Below, one piece after another: positions 26,409-35,706 of a stretch of DNA of 64,000 nt (its first letter is position 1; each line of letters opens with the position of its first letter). Under the pieces are notes generated by a model. That model was not told the DNA's origin. It saw only the letters and a list, made by a program, of their open reading frames with translations, and did no database searches. The translations under genes and the position numbers were made by a program. Origin of the DNA: Bacillus ndiopicus (GTDB lineage Bacteria > Bacillota > Bacilli > Bacillales_A > Planococcaceae); contig NZ_HG964403.1 of assembly GCF_000612805.1 (NCBI RefSeq), positions 62,001 to 126,000 on the forward strand, written 5' to 3'.

Positions 26409-27887
26409 ATGCAAGGAACGTATCAGCTTTCACCAAAAGTAGTGGCATTTCTGAAAGGGACGAAGAAGCTTTTTATTGACGGAAAATTTGTCGATTCTGT
26501 TTCTGGTAAAACATTTGAAACTGACAACCCAGCAACAGGGGAAGTTTTAGCGGTGGTGAGCGAGGCACAAGCAGAGGATGTTGATAAGGCTGCAAAGGCT
26601 GCGAAAAGGGCATTTGAGGAAGGGCCTTGGTCTAAAATGAGCGCGGCTGAACGCGGTAAGCTTATGTATCGCTTAGCTGACTTAATTGAAAAAAATAAGC
26701 AGGAATTAGCTGAAATTGACTCGTTAGACAATGGTAAGCCTATACGCGATTTACTTGGAAATGATATCCCGAATGCAGTTGGTCAATTTGAATATTATGC
26801 AGGCTGGACAACGAAAATTGTTGGACAAACAATTCCTGTATCGGGGAATTTTTTCAACTATACGCGCCATGAGCCTGTAGGAGTAGTAGGGCAAATTATT
26901 CCTTGGAATTTCCCGCTGATGATGGCGGCTTGGAAAATAGCGCCAGCATTAGCGACAGGCTGCACAGTTATATTAAAACCAGCGGAACAAACACCTTTAT
27001 CAGCATTGTATTTGGCAGAGCTTATTGCGGAGGCTGGGTTCCCTGATGGTGTAGTGAATGTTGTGCCTGGCTATGGTGAAATAGCAGGGGATGCGCTCGT
27101 TAAACATCCCGATGTAAATAAAATTGCTTTTACAGGATCAACAGTGGTAGGAAAGAAAATTATGCAGGAAGCCGCAAATACATTAAAACGCGTAACTTTA
27201 GAATTAGGAGGTAAATCTCCGAATATCATTTTACCTGATGCGGATTTATCGAAGGCTGCTCCTGGTGTATTTTCTGGGATTATGGCTAACCAAGGTGAAG
27301 TGTGTAGTGCAGGTTCAAGAGTGTTCATTCAAAAAAATAATTTCGATAATGTAGTGGCTGACTTAGTATCTTTTGCGAAAAACGTCAAGCTTGGAAACGG
27401 TTTATTGACAGACACAGAAATGGGACCGCTTGTTTCAAAAAAACAACAAGACCGCGTTGTAGGTTATATTAACAAAGGAAAGACAGAAGGGGCAGAATTG
27501 CTAACTGGCGGAGGCCATAGTTCCAAAGGTTATTTTGTAGAACCTACCGTTTTTGCTAATGTAAATGATTCGATGACAATTGCAAGAGAGGAAATTTTCG
27601 GACCTGTTGTAGTAGCGATGCCATATGATGATATAGATGAAATCATTGCACGTGCTAACAACTCGCAGTTTGGTCTTGCTGCTGGTCTATGGACGGAAAA
27701 CTTAAAAAATGCGCATTATGTAGCAAGTCGTTTGAAAGCAGGCTCTGTTTGGGTGAATTGTTATAACATGACAGACCCAGCCTCTCCATTCGGTGGTTTT
27801 AAAGAATCTGGATTCGGGCGAGAAATGGGCTCTTATGCACTAGAAAACTACACTGAAGTGAAAAGTGTGTGGATTAATTTGGACTAA
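26409..27887 (+). CDS. NAD-dependent aldehyde dehydrogenase of the PTS operon
   Basis: The 492-residue enzyme is a complete ALDH with IIPWNFPLMMAAWK, FTGSTVVGKKIM, LELGGKSPNIIL (general-base Glu), NQGEVCSAGSRV (catalytic Cys) and SPFGGFKESGFGREMG. It is most like the ALDH2/betaine-aldehyde/AldA type. ATG 26409 follows CGGAGGT; a longer in-frame start at 26382 is not supported by a ribosome site. In this operon it would oxidise the aldehyde released by the class II aldolase (glycolaldehyde, lactaldehyde or glyceraldehyde are possible), which is inference. Confidence 0.9.
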   Translation: MQGTYQLSPKVVAFLKGTKKLFIDGKFVDSVSGKTFETDNPATGEVLAVVSEAQAEDVDKAAKAAKRAFEEGPWSKMSAAERGKLMYRLADLIEKNKQELAEIDSLDNGKPIRDLLGNDIPNAVGQFEYYAGWTTKIVGQTIPVSGNFFNYTRHEPVGVVGQIIPWNFPLMMAAWKIAPALATGCTVILKPAEQTPLSALYLAELIAEAGFPDGVVNVVPGYGEIAGDALVKHPDVNKIAFTGSTVVGKKIMQEAANTLKRVTLELGGKSPNIILPDADLSKAAPGVFSGIMANQGEVCSAGSRVFIQKNNFDNVVADLVSFAKNVKLGNGLLTDTEMGPLVSKKQQDRVVGYINKGKTEGAELLTGGGHSSKGYFVEPTVFANVNDSMTIAREEIFGPVVVAMPYDDIDEIIARANNSQFGLAAGLWTENLKNAHYVASRLKAGSVWVNCYNMTDPASPFGGFKESGFGREMGSYALENYTEVKSVWINLD

Positions 27888-27903
27888 GAGAGGAAGACTA
27901 AAT

Positions 27904-28170
27904 ATGGTTGAAAAATTTTTCAAAGTAACTGACCCTACAGGGATTCATGCACGTCCAGCATCATTAATAGTGCAAGCTGCGAATAATTTTAAAAGCGAGA
28001 TTAATATTGAGTTTAACAATAAAAAAGCCAATTTAAAATCTATTATGAGTGTTATGGCTTTAGGTATTCCGCAGGATGCAGAAATAAAAATTGTTGTTAT
28101 GGGGCAGGATGAAACAGAAGCAATGGACACTTTAAGCGACGTATTTGTACGACAAAAATTAGCGGAATAA
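27904..28170 (+). CDS. HPr-family phosphocarrier protein
   Basis: The 88-residue protein is a full HPr. His15 lies in GIHARPAS and a Ser at exactly position 46 lies in NLKSIMSVM. Both the EI phosphorylation site and the HPr-kinase site are therefore present, so it could feed the PTS and also act in CcpA signalling. GAGAGGAAG lies upstream of ATG 27904. It is the last gene of the operon, followed by a strong terminator. It may be a dedicated HPr for this system or the only HPr of the cell; the rest of the genome would tell. Confidence 0.93.
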   Translation: MVEKFFKVTDPTGIHARPASLIVQAANNFKSEINIEFNNKKANLKSIMSVMALGIPQDAEIKIVVMGQDETEAMDTLSDVFVRQKLAE

Positions 28171-28172
28171 AT

Positions 28173-28208
28173 AAAAATGTAGGGAGCTAGTCACTCCCTA
28201 CATTTTTT
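28173..28208 (+). terminator. Bidirectional terminator after the PTS operon
   Basis: AAAAATGTAGGGAG (28173-28186) pairs perfectly with CTCCCTACATTTTT (28194-28207) over a 7-nt loop. It serves both the PTS operon and the convergent VanZ-RDD gene. Confidence 0.92.
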
Positions 28209-29343
28209 ATTTTCTCTTCACAACACATTTCCCAACAACATCAAAGTACAATCGATGTTTCCCTCTACCTAAGAAAAAGCGTAGTACATGAATAGCTAAA
28301 ACAAGCACAAGTATAGTCAATAGTATGAAGGAGCCGAGTGATATAAATACTTGGTAAACGTAAAATGGTGAATCCATATTAAGCTCGATATTACTCATAA
28401 CATTTAAGCCTTTAAATACTAAATATGTGCTGTAGATTGCCACAAATCTACGAATGATACCGACTGCCGAAAATACTTCTGCGCTTTCATCGACTAAGCG
28501 GATTTTTAACAACTTCATACCAAGCGTTTCACCGCCTAAGAGCAACGGAATAATTGCAAAAATAAGCAAGTAGAGCGCTGTTTGAATGAAGAATTGCGGA
28601 ATTGTTAAAAAGCTTAATGCCGTATTACCCATTGAAATAAGTGCAAAGTCAACGATGACAGCTAGTAGTATTTGCAGAGGCCTTACACCATTTTGTGCAA
28701 TAATCTCTTGCCCATATTTTATTACGTCTGTATGCTTCGGGAATAACGCCCAAATGACAGGGGCGGCGAAAAATCCTAGTAACGAGCCAACGCTGTTAAG
28801 CAGTAAATCATCAACATCAAAAATACGATAAGGGCAGTTGTAAATGCCATAAATGCCCGTTACTTGTGTAACTTCATAAAATAAAGTCAAACCTAATCCA
28901 AATAAAAATGCACGCTTCCAATATTTGCGCTCCTTTAAGAAATATCGCAAATAGACGCCAAAGGGCATAAGTAGTAAAAAATTGAAAAAGGCTTGATAAA
29001 AGGCAGGTTGCTTAATGATAGTCACCCATGTTGAAGGATTTTTTAAAGTAATATCTGTTTTATATAAAATATCCTGTACAAATTGAAATGGGCGCAAATT
29101 AAAAAATTGTGTACCTGGCTTTTGGAATGCACATGTATTCGTTGTTTCAGGTAAGGGGAGCAACACTAAAAAGAGTGCTGTTAAAAAGTAAAATACAAAG
29201 CTAAAGACGATAATGGTTTTCGAAATCGATAAAAACCCGTATTTGCGATATGTGTAAATAAGCCAAGGAATCCAAATTAAAAAAGCTAGTATAAAGAAAG
29301 CTATGGCTGCAACAAAAATAGGACCTGTATAAGTGCCGTTCAA
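28207..29343 (-). CDS. VanZ-RDD fusion membrane protein
   Basis: The 378-residue protein has about ten membrane segments. The first half (about 40-200) is a VanZ-like domain with FNFLLLMPFGVYLRYF and VDDLLLNSVGSLLGF. The second half (about 225-370) is an RDD domain with GGETLGMKLLKIRLVDE and IIRRFVAIYSTYLVF. VanZ proteins are linked to teicoplanin tolerance and envelope functions; RDD proteins include ion antiporters. The start is TTG 29343 with GAGGG 7 nt upstream. It is a monocistronic gene. The activity cannot be assigned further. Confidence 0.85.
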   Translation of the reverse strand: MNGTYTGPIFVAAIAFFILAFLIWIPWLIYTYRKYGFLSISKTIIVFSFVFYFLTALFLVLLPLPETTNTCAFQKPGTQFFNLRPFQFVQDILYKTDITLKNPSTWVTIIKQPAFYQAFFNFLLLMPFGVYLRYFLKERKYWKRAFLFGLGLTLFYEVTQVTGIYGIYNCPYRIFDVDDLLLNSVGSLLGFFAAPVIWALFPKHTDVIKYGQEIIAQNGVRPLQILLAVIVDFALISMGNTALSFLTIPQFFIQTALYLLIFAIIPLLLGGETLGMKLLKIRLVDESAEVFSAVGIIRRFVAIYSTYLVFKGLNVMSNIELNMDSPFYVYQVFISLGSFILLTILVLVLAIHVLRFFLGRGKHRLYFDVVGKCVVKRK

Positions 29344-29455
29344 ATGTTATCCCTCATCTCAAAATAAGTTATTTATATATTGAAGTAAAAAGCGGGAGCA
29401 TGCAAGAATAAGGTAATATATACTAAACAGAATAATTTCACATGTAGAAAATTTA

Positions 29456-29498
29456 AAAGCGCGTGAAATCAAATTAAAAACTTGATTTCATGCGCTTT
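29456..29498 (-). terminator. Terminator of the short SLH gene
   Basis: AAAGCGCGTGAAATCAA (29456-29472) pairs with TTGATTTCATGCGCTTT (29482-29498) through one G-T step. On the minus strand it follows the SLH stop directly. Its core resembles four other terminators in the window. Confidence 0.85.
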
Positions 29499-29500
29499 AC

Positions 29501-30532
29501 CTATTGTTTTCGAAGTGTTCCAGAGAAGTTTGTACCATTTGTGCGCTCAGCACTGCAATCGATTTCTGTAACCTTTATGGCATTGTTTAAATGCTCAAAT
29601 TCGATAATACAACGGTTACCTTTGATAGATTCTTGCATAATTGCTTTTTTTGCAGAAGTGACGACAGCATAGCCTTCCGTTGTGCCCTCGTATTTGCCAT
29701 CATAGGCAGAGAGTTTAACATAAAAGTCTTTGCTACTAGCATTGGAAATTGTTACATAGCGTGCATTGCGCTCATATTGCCCTTTACCCCATTGGTAGAT
29801 ATAGCGGTAGCTGCCATGCCAAGTGCTATTGCTTGATGGATTTTGCTGAAGAGAGGCATCTAGCTGTTTTTTTGCTTCTACAGCTCGTTCATTTAATGAA
29901 AGAGTGCCGGCGTTGTTGTGGATTGCTTCAGCATCCTCGGAAATATAATAGAAATCCATTGAATCCATGCGATATAGTAATGTAACAACTTGTGCACGTG
30001 TCATATTGTTTGTAGAACCGAAAAACTTTTGTAAGTCACGATTTTCGTATTTTGGATTTTGTCCTGTTGAAATTGAATGCTCAAGTAAAAATTCAATAGA
30101 GCTGTCTAGATTTTGCTTGCCATCTGCTAAATGGGCAATGGCTTGTGCCACGACTCCACGCTTAACTGGTTGAGCACGAATTGTATTGTGTAAATAGCCA
30201 TTTAGCGGTACACCGTAGCTTGCTAATGAATTATAAAATTCATCAGACCAATTTTCTGATAACGTTTGCTTTTTCAACTCATTCTCTATTACATCTAGCT
30301 CAAAATAGTTAGCTAATAGTTTAGCAAATTGCTGTTCAGTAATCGTTTCGTTCGGTTTAAATGTACCATCACTATAGCCATTAATAATTTCGTATTTTTG
30401 TGCCCATAACACCGCATTATATGCAAAATGTTCCTTTGGTACATCTTTGAAGCCTGATGCCTCAGCACGTAAAGTGGTCAGCATAAAAACGCAGGCAACG
30501 ATAACAAGCGTATTAAAAATAGATCGAAGCAA
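29501..30532 (-). CDS. S-layer-homology domain protein, short
   Basis: The 343-residue exported protein has a signal peptide (about 1-26) and one clear SLH domain at about 27-75 (FKDVPKEHFAYNAVLWAQ, NGYSDGTFKPNETIT). Two weaker SLH-like segments follow to about residue 200, the last with NMTRAQVVTLLYRM. The C-terminal 140 residues form an unrecognised beta-rich domain (TWHGSYRYIYQWGKGQYERN). TTG 30532 is the start, 9 nt after AGGAGG. It is divergent from the next SLH gene. It is probably wall-anchored; function unknown. Confidence 0.85.
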   Translation of the reverse strand: MLRSIFNTLVIVACVFMLTTLRAEASGFKDVPKEHFAYNAVLWAQKYEIINGYSDGTFKPNETITEQQFAKLLANYFELDVIENELKKQTLSENWSDEFYNSLASYGVPLNGYLHNTIRAQPVKRGVVAQAIAHLADGKQNLDSSIEFLLEHSISTGQNPKYENRDLQKFFGSTNNMTRAQVVTLLYRMDSMDFYYISEDAEAIHNNAGTLSLNERAVEAKKQLDASLQQNPSSNSTWHGSYRYIYQWGKGQYERNARYVTISNASSKDFYVKLSAYDGKYEGTTEGYAVVTSAKKAIMQESIKGNRCIIEFEHLNNAIKVTEIDCSAERTNGTNFSGTLRKQ

Positions 30533-30721
30533 AAAAATTCCTCCTCTCGATAAATGCTTTACCTCTAGTGTAGACGTATATTGTGAAAAATTTCAAGATG
30601 GAATTTGTCCTAAAAGATAACGCATCTTGGTACTATGTCTTTTTAGTATTTATGTTTATAATTGTAATAAAGGTATATTGTCGAAAAGTAAAAATGGATT
30701 TAGCTTGGAGGGGAAGAACCG

Positions 30722-32515
30722 ATGAAAAAAAAGCAAATCGCTACAGCACTGTTACTTTCAGCCTCTGTAGCTGTAGTTGTGGCTCCTGTTGGCCATGCTG
30801 CTGATGCAACAGACAAAGAAAAAGAAGATCAAGCGAAAAAGCAGGCAGATGAGGTAATAGGAAAAATAAAGGCACTAACGAATAGCTCAACAGAGGAACA
30901 GGTAAAAGCGGCACGTCAAGCTTATAATGCTCTTTCTGATGAAGCAAGAGCGTTAGTTAATAAAGAAGCAGATGTATTCAAAAGGTTAATTGCTGTAGAA
31001 GAGTATCTAAAAAATGCACAAGAAGCAGCTAAGAAAAAGGCACAAGCTGACGCAACTGCAATTGAAGCAATAATTAATCGCTTAACATATAGCTCTCCAA
31101 AAGAAGATGTGTATGCAGCAAAAAATGCATATGACGGCTTATCTTCGTTAGCGAAAGGTTATGTCACAAGCTCAAGCTATTTATATTTAACGAAGTTGCT
31201 ACAGGAAATTGCTAAGCAGGAGGCTGCTATTGCTGCAGCGAAGGCAAGTGCAGCGGCATTTGATAGATATATGACAAATGTGACGAGGCAGTCTTCGGGT
31301 ACTGTATTAGCAAATGCACGTACATATTATAACAGCCTTTCTTATGAGGCGAAGCAGTATGTAACAACGTTGTCTAAGCTAGAGCGTTTAGAGGAATTGT
31401 ATGGAAAAAACCCATCAGGACCACCGAAGCAGCCAACACATCCGAATACAAAGCATGAAGATTTAACTGGAATTATACAACCAGAGAACAATAGCAATCC
31501 CGCACCATTAAAATATATTCCTGATAATGAATATGGCACTTTTGTACCGAATAGCACGGAGCTGCATTTTGTTCGAGCTGGTGAAGAACTATTTGCTTAT
31601 ATCCCAAGCGATATTATTTATTACCAGCAAGAGCCAATTACGATAACAGCGACCAATGGTGTTAATATAAAGCTTCCTATTAACGATTTAAAGAGGATTA
31701 ATGGAACGGTAACAGTGACATTAACAATTGAAAATGATACGTTTTATTTTTCAGCAATTGCTCGAGGTAATACTATCAATTTCACAGAAAATGTAGAAAT
31801 TACAATCCCTACAAAAGAACTGAAAGCTACTGCCAATTCGATTGTTTATAAGGAAGAAAGTCGTGCACAAAAAACGCGTGTTCCATTTAAAATTGAAAAA
31901 AATGCTTTTGTTGTGAAAACAAAAACTACTGGTAGTTTTATTGCAACAGCATCAAGCAGTTCTTCCAGCTATTTTGATGTTGAAGGGGATCCGAATGCCT
32001 TTTATATTAACGAATTAACGAAAAGAGGAATTATATCAGGGGCCTCTGGAAATAGTTATTTACCAAAAAAAATAGTAACACGTGCTGAATTTGCAACGAT
32101 GCTAGCACAAGTGGCAAATTTATCGTCGTCTAACTATTCACCGTTTAGAGATGTGCGTGGTAAATCATATACTAATGAAATACAAGCATTGCATGAAAAA
32201 GGCATTATGACGGGTACAGGGAAAAATTACTACAGTGTAAATGGACAAATGACACGTCAGCAGGCTGCTGCTGTACTAGATCGCTACTTAGCCTATTTAG
32301 GTGTAAATACGTACCAAGTGGCAGATGCTGAAATTCTAAAATATACAGATGTTCAAGACCTTACTGATAAAGATAAGAAGAGTATTGCGTTAATGGATAC
32401 ATTAGGTATTTTCACAGTAGATGTGAATGGAGCATTTAGACCATATTCTTCTATAACGCGCTCTGAAATGGCAAAAGTGCTTTATGTAACGATGGAGTTA
32501 GCAGGGCTGCTTTAA
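30722..32515 (+). CDS. SLH surface protein with N-terminal helical repeats and C-terminal SLH domains
   Basis: The 597-residue protein has a signal peptide (about 1-27). Three related helical repeats follow at about 40-75, 115-150 and 180-215, each of the form I..I..L(T/N)..S..E.V..A..AYN.LS..A+.(L/Y)V. After a Pro-rich linker (about 230-250) comes a beta-rich domain (about 265-410). Three SLH domains lie at the C-terminus (about 418-597), including TRAEFATML, TRQQAAAVLDRY and TRSEMAKVLYV. The SLH position is at the opposite end from the two neighbouring SLH proteins. GGAGGGGAAG precedes ATG 30722. Probably a wall-bound structural or binding protein. Confidence 0.9.
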   Translation: MKKKQIATALLLSASVAVVVAPVGHAADATDKEKEDQAKKQADEVIGKIKALTNSSTEEQVKAARQAYNALSDEARALVNKEADVFKRLIAVEEYLKNAQEAAKKKAQADATAIEAIINRLTYSSPKEDVYAAKNAYDGLSSLAKGYVTSSSYLYLTKLLQEIAKQEAAIAAAKASAAAFDRYMTNVTRQSSGTVLANARTYYNSLSYEAKQYVTTLSKLERLEELYGKNPSGPPKQPTHPNTKHEDLTGIIQPENNSNPAPLKYIPDNEYGTFVPNSTELHFVRAGEELFAYIPSDIIYYQQEPITITATNGVNIKLPINDLKRINGTVTVTLTIENDTFYFSAIARGNTINFTENVEITIPTKELKATANSIVYKEESRAQKTRVPFKIEKNAFVVKTKTTGSFIATASSSSSSYFDVEGDPNAFYINELTKRGIISGASGNSYLPKKIVTRAEFATMLAQVANLSSSNYSPFRDVRGKSYTNEIQALHEKGIMTGTGKNYYSVNGQMTRQQAAAVLDRYLAYLGVNTYQVADAEILKYTDVQDLTDKDKKSIALMDTLGIFTVDVNGAFRPYSSITRSEMAKVLYVTMELAGLL

Positions 32516-32525
32516 TGAAAATTTG

Positions 32526-32568
32526 AAAATAGCTGTCAGGGAAGAAGATATTCTCTGACAGCTATTTT
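32526..32568 (+). terminator. Terminator of the C-terminal-SLH gene
   Basis: AAAATAGCTGTCAG (32526-32539) pairs perfectly with CTGACAGCTATTTT (32555-32568). It lies 11 bp after the stop. Confidence 0.88.
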
Positions 32569-32619
32569 GGTTTAAAGTCACTGGTACTAGTTTACAATAT
32601 GTATCGACAAATTGTAGCC

Positions 32620-32961
32620 TCAATTTTTGAGACGCTCAGGATTATTGGAGAAGTTCAACAAGACAACCCCACCGATAATTAATAATATGCCAAATGCCGT
32701 TAACCATGTGAATTTTTCTTGCCATAAAATGATGCCAATTATGACAGTAGCGATTGTACCTAAGCCTGACCAAATTGCGTAAGCTAAACTAAGGGGGAGG
32801 TGCTCAAGGCAATGTGACAAAAAATAAAAGGCAAGTATGTAACCAATCGCTACAATAATCGAAGGAGCTAGCTGTGTAAATCCTTCAGAAAACTTCAACA
32901 TAATCGTAGCGATAACCTCAAGGATAATAGAAAGACTTAAAAAGAAATAACCTTTAATCAT
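32620..32961 (-). CDS. SMR-family efflux subunit (second of a pair)
   Basis: The 113-residue protein has four membrane helices and the SMR pattern, with the essential membrane Glu in LSIILEVIATIMLK, then AYAIWSGLGTIAT and the C-terminal GVVLLNF. SMR proteins exchange protons for cationic drugs or small guanidinium compounds. ATG 32961 follows GAGGGG; an ATG at 32976 lacks spacing. It starts 12 bp after the stop of the first SMR gene, so the two most likely form a hetero-oligomer like EbrAB or YkkCD. Confidence 0.88.
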   Translation of the reverse strand: MIKGYFFLSLSIILEVIATIMLKFSEGFTQLAPSIIVAIGYILAFYFLSHCLEHLPLSLAYAIWSGLGTIATVIIGIILWQEKFTWLTAFGILLIIGGVVLLNFSNNPERLKN

Positions 32962-32972
32962 ATATATGCCCC

Positions 32973-33287
32973 TCATATTGCAATATTTAATACAACAACG
33001 CCTGCAATAATAAGCAGGAGACCGAGTACTTTAGATATATTTACTACCTCTTTATAAACAATGACACCAGCGATAGCGGTTAATGCTGTGCCTAAGCCAG
33101 ACCATATTGCATAGGAGAAGCCTAATGGTAATTCATGCAATGCTAATGCCAATAAATAAAAAGCTAAGGCATAGCTTACTAGCATGCCGATTGTCGGCAC
33201 TAATTTACTAAATTTTCCTGTCATCTTTAGTAATGAGCTACCTATCACTTCACAAATAATAGCAGCCAATAAAAATAAAAAACTCAT
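32973..33287 (-). CDS. SMR-family efflux subunit (first of a pair)
   Basis: The 104-residue protein has four helices, the essential Glu in LAAIICEVIGSSLLK, and FSYAIWSGLGTALTAIAG. ATG 33287 follows CGAGGTGAAACA; the reading frame is open further upstream but without a ribosome site. No guanidine riboswitch was recognised in front of it, so its substrate class remains open. Confidence 0.88.
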   Translation of the reverse strand: MSFLFLLAAIICEVIGSSLLKMTGKFSKLVPTIGMLVSYALAFYLLALALHELPLGFSYAIWSGLGTALTAIAGVIVYKEVVNISKVLGLLLIIAGVVVLNIAI

Positions 33288-33426
33288 TGTTTCACCTCGA
33301 ATGAATGACCTCTCTATTAATTTTACCCTAAAAGTCCATTCATAGTATAAAGTGAAAGCTAACAATCAAGATTTTACGTACAGTTATCGCCCACTTACCC
33401 TTTTTGTATTTTAAGTCGTCTGTTCT

Positions 33427-33472
33427 CCCGCGATTACTCGTCGCAGTAAAAATTCCTGTCTGTTAATGCGGG
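33427..33472. repeat. Imperfect inverted repeat of unknown role
   Basis: CCCGCGATTA (33427-33436) and TAATGCGGG (33464-33472) can pair with one bulged base. It lies in the 400-bp gap between the SMR pair and the catalase terminator, a gap with no gene that I can support. It is far from either start and has no T-run, so it is neither an evident terminator nor a riboswitch that I recognise. Confidence 0.35.
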
Positions 33473-33601
33473 ATAAACATTACAATCTGCAAACGCCACT
33501 TAATATAAGGAAAGCTTTCAAAGAGCTTCTTAAAACAGCAAAAAACACATTCTGTATTGTAAAAGAACTATAAGTAATAAAAATAACAACCTCTAAAGAA
33601 A

Positions 33602-33636
33602 AAACGATCAAAAGAATTTTCATCCTTTGATCGTTT
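33602..33636 (-). terminator. Terminator of the catalase gene
   Basis: AAACGATCAAA (33602-33612) pairs with TTTGATCGTTT (33626-33636). On the minus strand it is followed by TTTTTTC. Confidence 0.88.
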
Positions 33637-33689
33637 AATTATATAGTTTTGTTATTGAATTGATAAAGAGACACGAGCTAGAGCATTAA

Positions 33690-35174
33690 TTATTTTGTAT
33701 AAGGATTTGTTAAATCCATACCTTCCAATGTTAACCCCATTGCTTTTGCTACACCTTCACCATATGCTGGGTCAGCTAAGTAGCAGTGTAAAATGTGACG
33801 GCGTTTAATGAATTCTTCTACTGGAGCCATTTCAGCTGCCGTCGTATCAAATAGACGTTGCTGCTGCTCAGGTGTTAATAAGCGGAAGAGCTTACCTGGC
33901 TGTTCGAAATAGTTGTTATCATCTGCACGGAAATCGTGAATGCCAGCGTCACCTTCAAGTTTTAATGGTGGTTCTGCTAACTCTGTGTTGTGCTGCCATT
34001 CACCATAGCTATTTGGTTCATAACCTATTGTTGAGCCTAAGTTACCATCAAAGCGCATTGCACCATCACGGTGGAATGTGCGGAATGGACATTTTGGTGC
34101 ATTAACAGGAAGCATGTAGTGATTTACACCTAAGCGGTAGCGTTGTGCATCTGCATAGGCAAAAATACGACCTTGTAGCATTTTATCTGGTGAGAAGCCA
34201 ATACCAGGAATAATATTTGATGGTGCGAATGCCGCCTGCTCTACCTCTGCAAAATAGTTTTCAGGGTTGCGGTTTAATTCAAATTCACCGACAGGAATTA
34301 ATGGGAAATCACCTTTATACCAAACTTTTGTTAAGTCGAATGGATTATATGGTAATTTACGTGCTTCTTTCTCTGTCATTACTTGAATATACATTTTCCA
34401 TTTAGGGAAATCTCCACGTTCAATTGCCTCGTATAAGTCACGTTGTGAAGATTCACGGTCATTACCAATAACCTCAGAAGCTTCTGCGCTAGTTAAGTTT
34501 TCAATACCTTGCTCTGAACGGAAATGGAATTTTACCCACACACGCTCGTTATCTGCATTAATCATTGAATATGTGTGAGAACCGAAACCATGCATATGAC
34601 GGTAGCCTTTTGGAATCCCACGGTCAGACATGACAATCGTTACTTGATGTAGTGCCTCAGGTAAAGACGTCCAGAAGTCCCAATTTGAATTAGCATTATG
34701 CATATTCGTGCGTGGGTCACGTTTTACAACGTGGTTTAAGTCTGTAAAGTGTAATGGGTCACGGAAGAAGAATACAGGCGTATTGTTACCAACTAAGTCC
34801 CAATTTCCTTCTTCAGTATAAAATTTTAATGCGAAGCCACGAATATCGCGTTCAGCATCTGCTGCTCCACGCTCACCAGCTACTGTTGAGAAGCGTGCGA
34901 ACATTTCTGTTTTTTTCCCAATTTCAGAGAAAATTTTCGCTTTAGTGTATTTCGTAATATCATGAGTTACTGTTAATGTTCCGAAGGCACCAGAACCCTT
35001 TGCGTGCATACGGCGCTCAGGAATTAATTCACGGTTAAAGTTTGCGAGCTTTTCAATTAACCAAACATCTTGTAATAATAGTGGACCTCGAGAACCAGCG
35101 GACATTGAATCATGATTACTTACTACGGGTGCTCCACCAGCGGTAGTGAATTGGCGTTGTTTATCTATTGTCAT
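33690..35174 (-). CDS. katA: Heme catalase, small-subunit clade
   Basis: The 494-residue enzyme breaks down hydrogen peroxide in the cytoplasm. Visible residues are the distal His57 in [13 protein letters not shown], the Asn in [28 protein letters not shown], and the proximal heme Tyr in [14 protein letters not shown]. Length and motifs match the clade 3 small-subunit catalases such as B. subtilis KatA. A TAGGGGG ribosome site precedes the ATG. PerR-box-like sequences lie 45-100 bp upstream, so peroxide induction is likely. Confidence 0.96.
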   Translation of the reverse strand: MTIDKQRQFTTAGGAPVVSNHDSMSAGSRGPLLLQDVWLIEKLANFNRELIPERRMHAKGSGAFGTLTVTHDITKYTKAKIFSEIGKKTEMFARFSTVAGERGAADAERDIRGFALKFYTEEGNWDLVGNNTPVFFFRDPLHFTDLNHVVKRDPRTNMHNANSNWDFWTSLPEALHQVTIVMSDRGIPKGYRHMHGFGSHTYSMINADNERVWVKFHFRSEQGIENLTSAEASEVIGNDRESSQRDLYEAIERGDFPKWKMYIQVMTEKEARKLPYNPFDLTKVWYKGDFPLIPVGEFELNRNPENYFAEVEQAAFAPSNIIPGIGFSPDKMLQGRIFAYADAQRYRLGVNHYMLPVNAPKCPFRTFHRDGAMRFDGNLGSTIGYEPNSYGEWQHNTELAEPPLKLEGDAGIHDFRADDNNYFEQPGKLFRLLTPEQQQRLFDTTAAEMAPVEEFIKRRHILHCYLADPAYGEGVAKAMGLTLEGMDLTNPYTK

Positions 35175-35219
35175 ATTGAAAATACCCCCTACAAATATAT
35201 ATGATTTAAAATCTCTACA

Positions 35220-35274
35220 TTTATAACTATAACAAATTCACATCATAATTTCTACTAAATTATAATAATTCTAT
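35220..35274 (-). promoter_or_regulatory. PerR-box-like sites upstream of katA
   Basis: TTATAATAATTCTAT (35260-35274) matches the PerR consensus TTATAATNATTATAA at 12 of 14 defined positions. A weaker second match lies at 35220-35234 (TTATAACTATAACAA, 3 mismatches). They flank the expected katA promoter. PerR is a known repressor of katA in Bacillales. Confidence 0.65.
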
Positions 35275-35706
35275 TTAAGGAATTTATCTTTTGTTCTGAA
35301 AATTCAGGAACACGTTGCCAGAAGTAAATAAAATAGTTGTTTGAATAAAAATAAATGTTGATTTATCAACGCTTTAATGTGTCAGATTGAAAATGCTAGA
35401 AGTGTGTAAATAATATGGAGATAGGCATGTTTTGCATTATATGTTTGATGAAAATAGAATATACTAATTGAAAAAATGAAGGATGTTTTCCTAGGGTTTA
35501 TCTACATCTAATGTAAAGCGTGGGCTTGGGAGCTTGCCTGTTTAAATTTAATCATACCTACTTTTAGCTTATCTTTATTAGCGAGAATCCCCATTAATAG
35601 GAATTTCACTTTATGACATTTTGGAGGAATATTACTGCTATAGGCGAACTTTCTATTCGTTTCTTATACAATAGAGGGGAACTATAGCGAGAAGGAGTCG
35701 CGATCT
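35275..35706. other. Intergenic region, katA to SLC13-type transporter
   Basis: About 430 bp of AT-rich sequence with no gene supported on either strand. The right end has the GAGAAGGAG ribosome site (about 35689-35697) of the next gene. Confidence 0.4.

Noticed and set aside
33288..33600. Guanidine (ykkC-type) riboswitch in front of the SMR pair
   Set aside because: I looked for the conserved guanidine-I elements on the minus strand and did not see them; only an imperfect CCCGC/GCGGG repeat is present.
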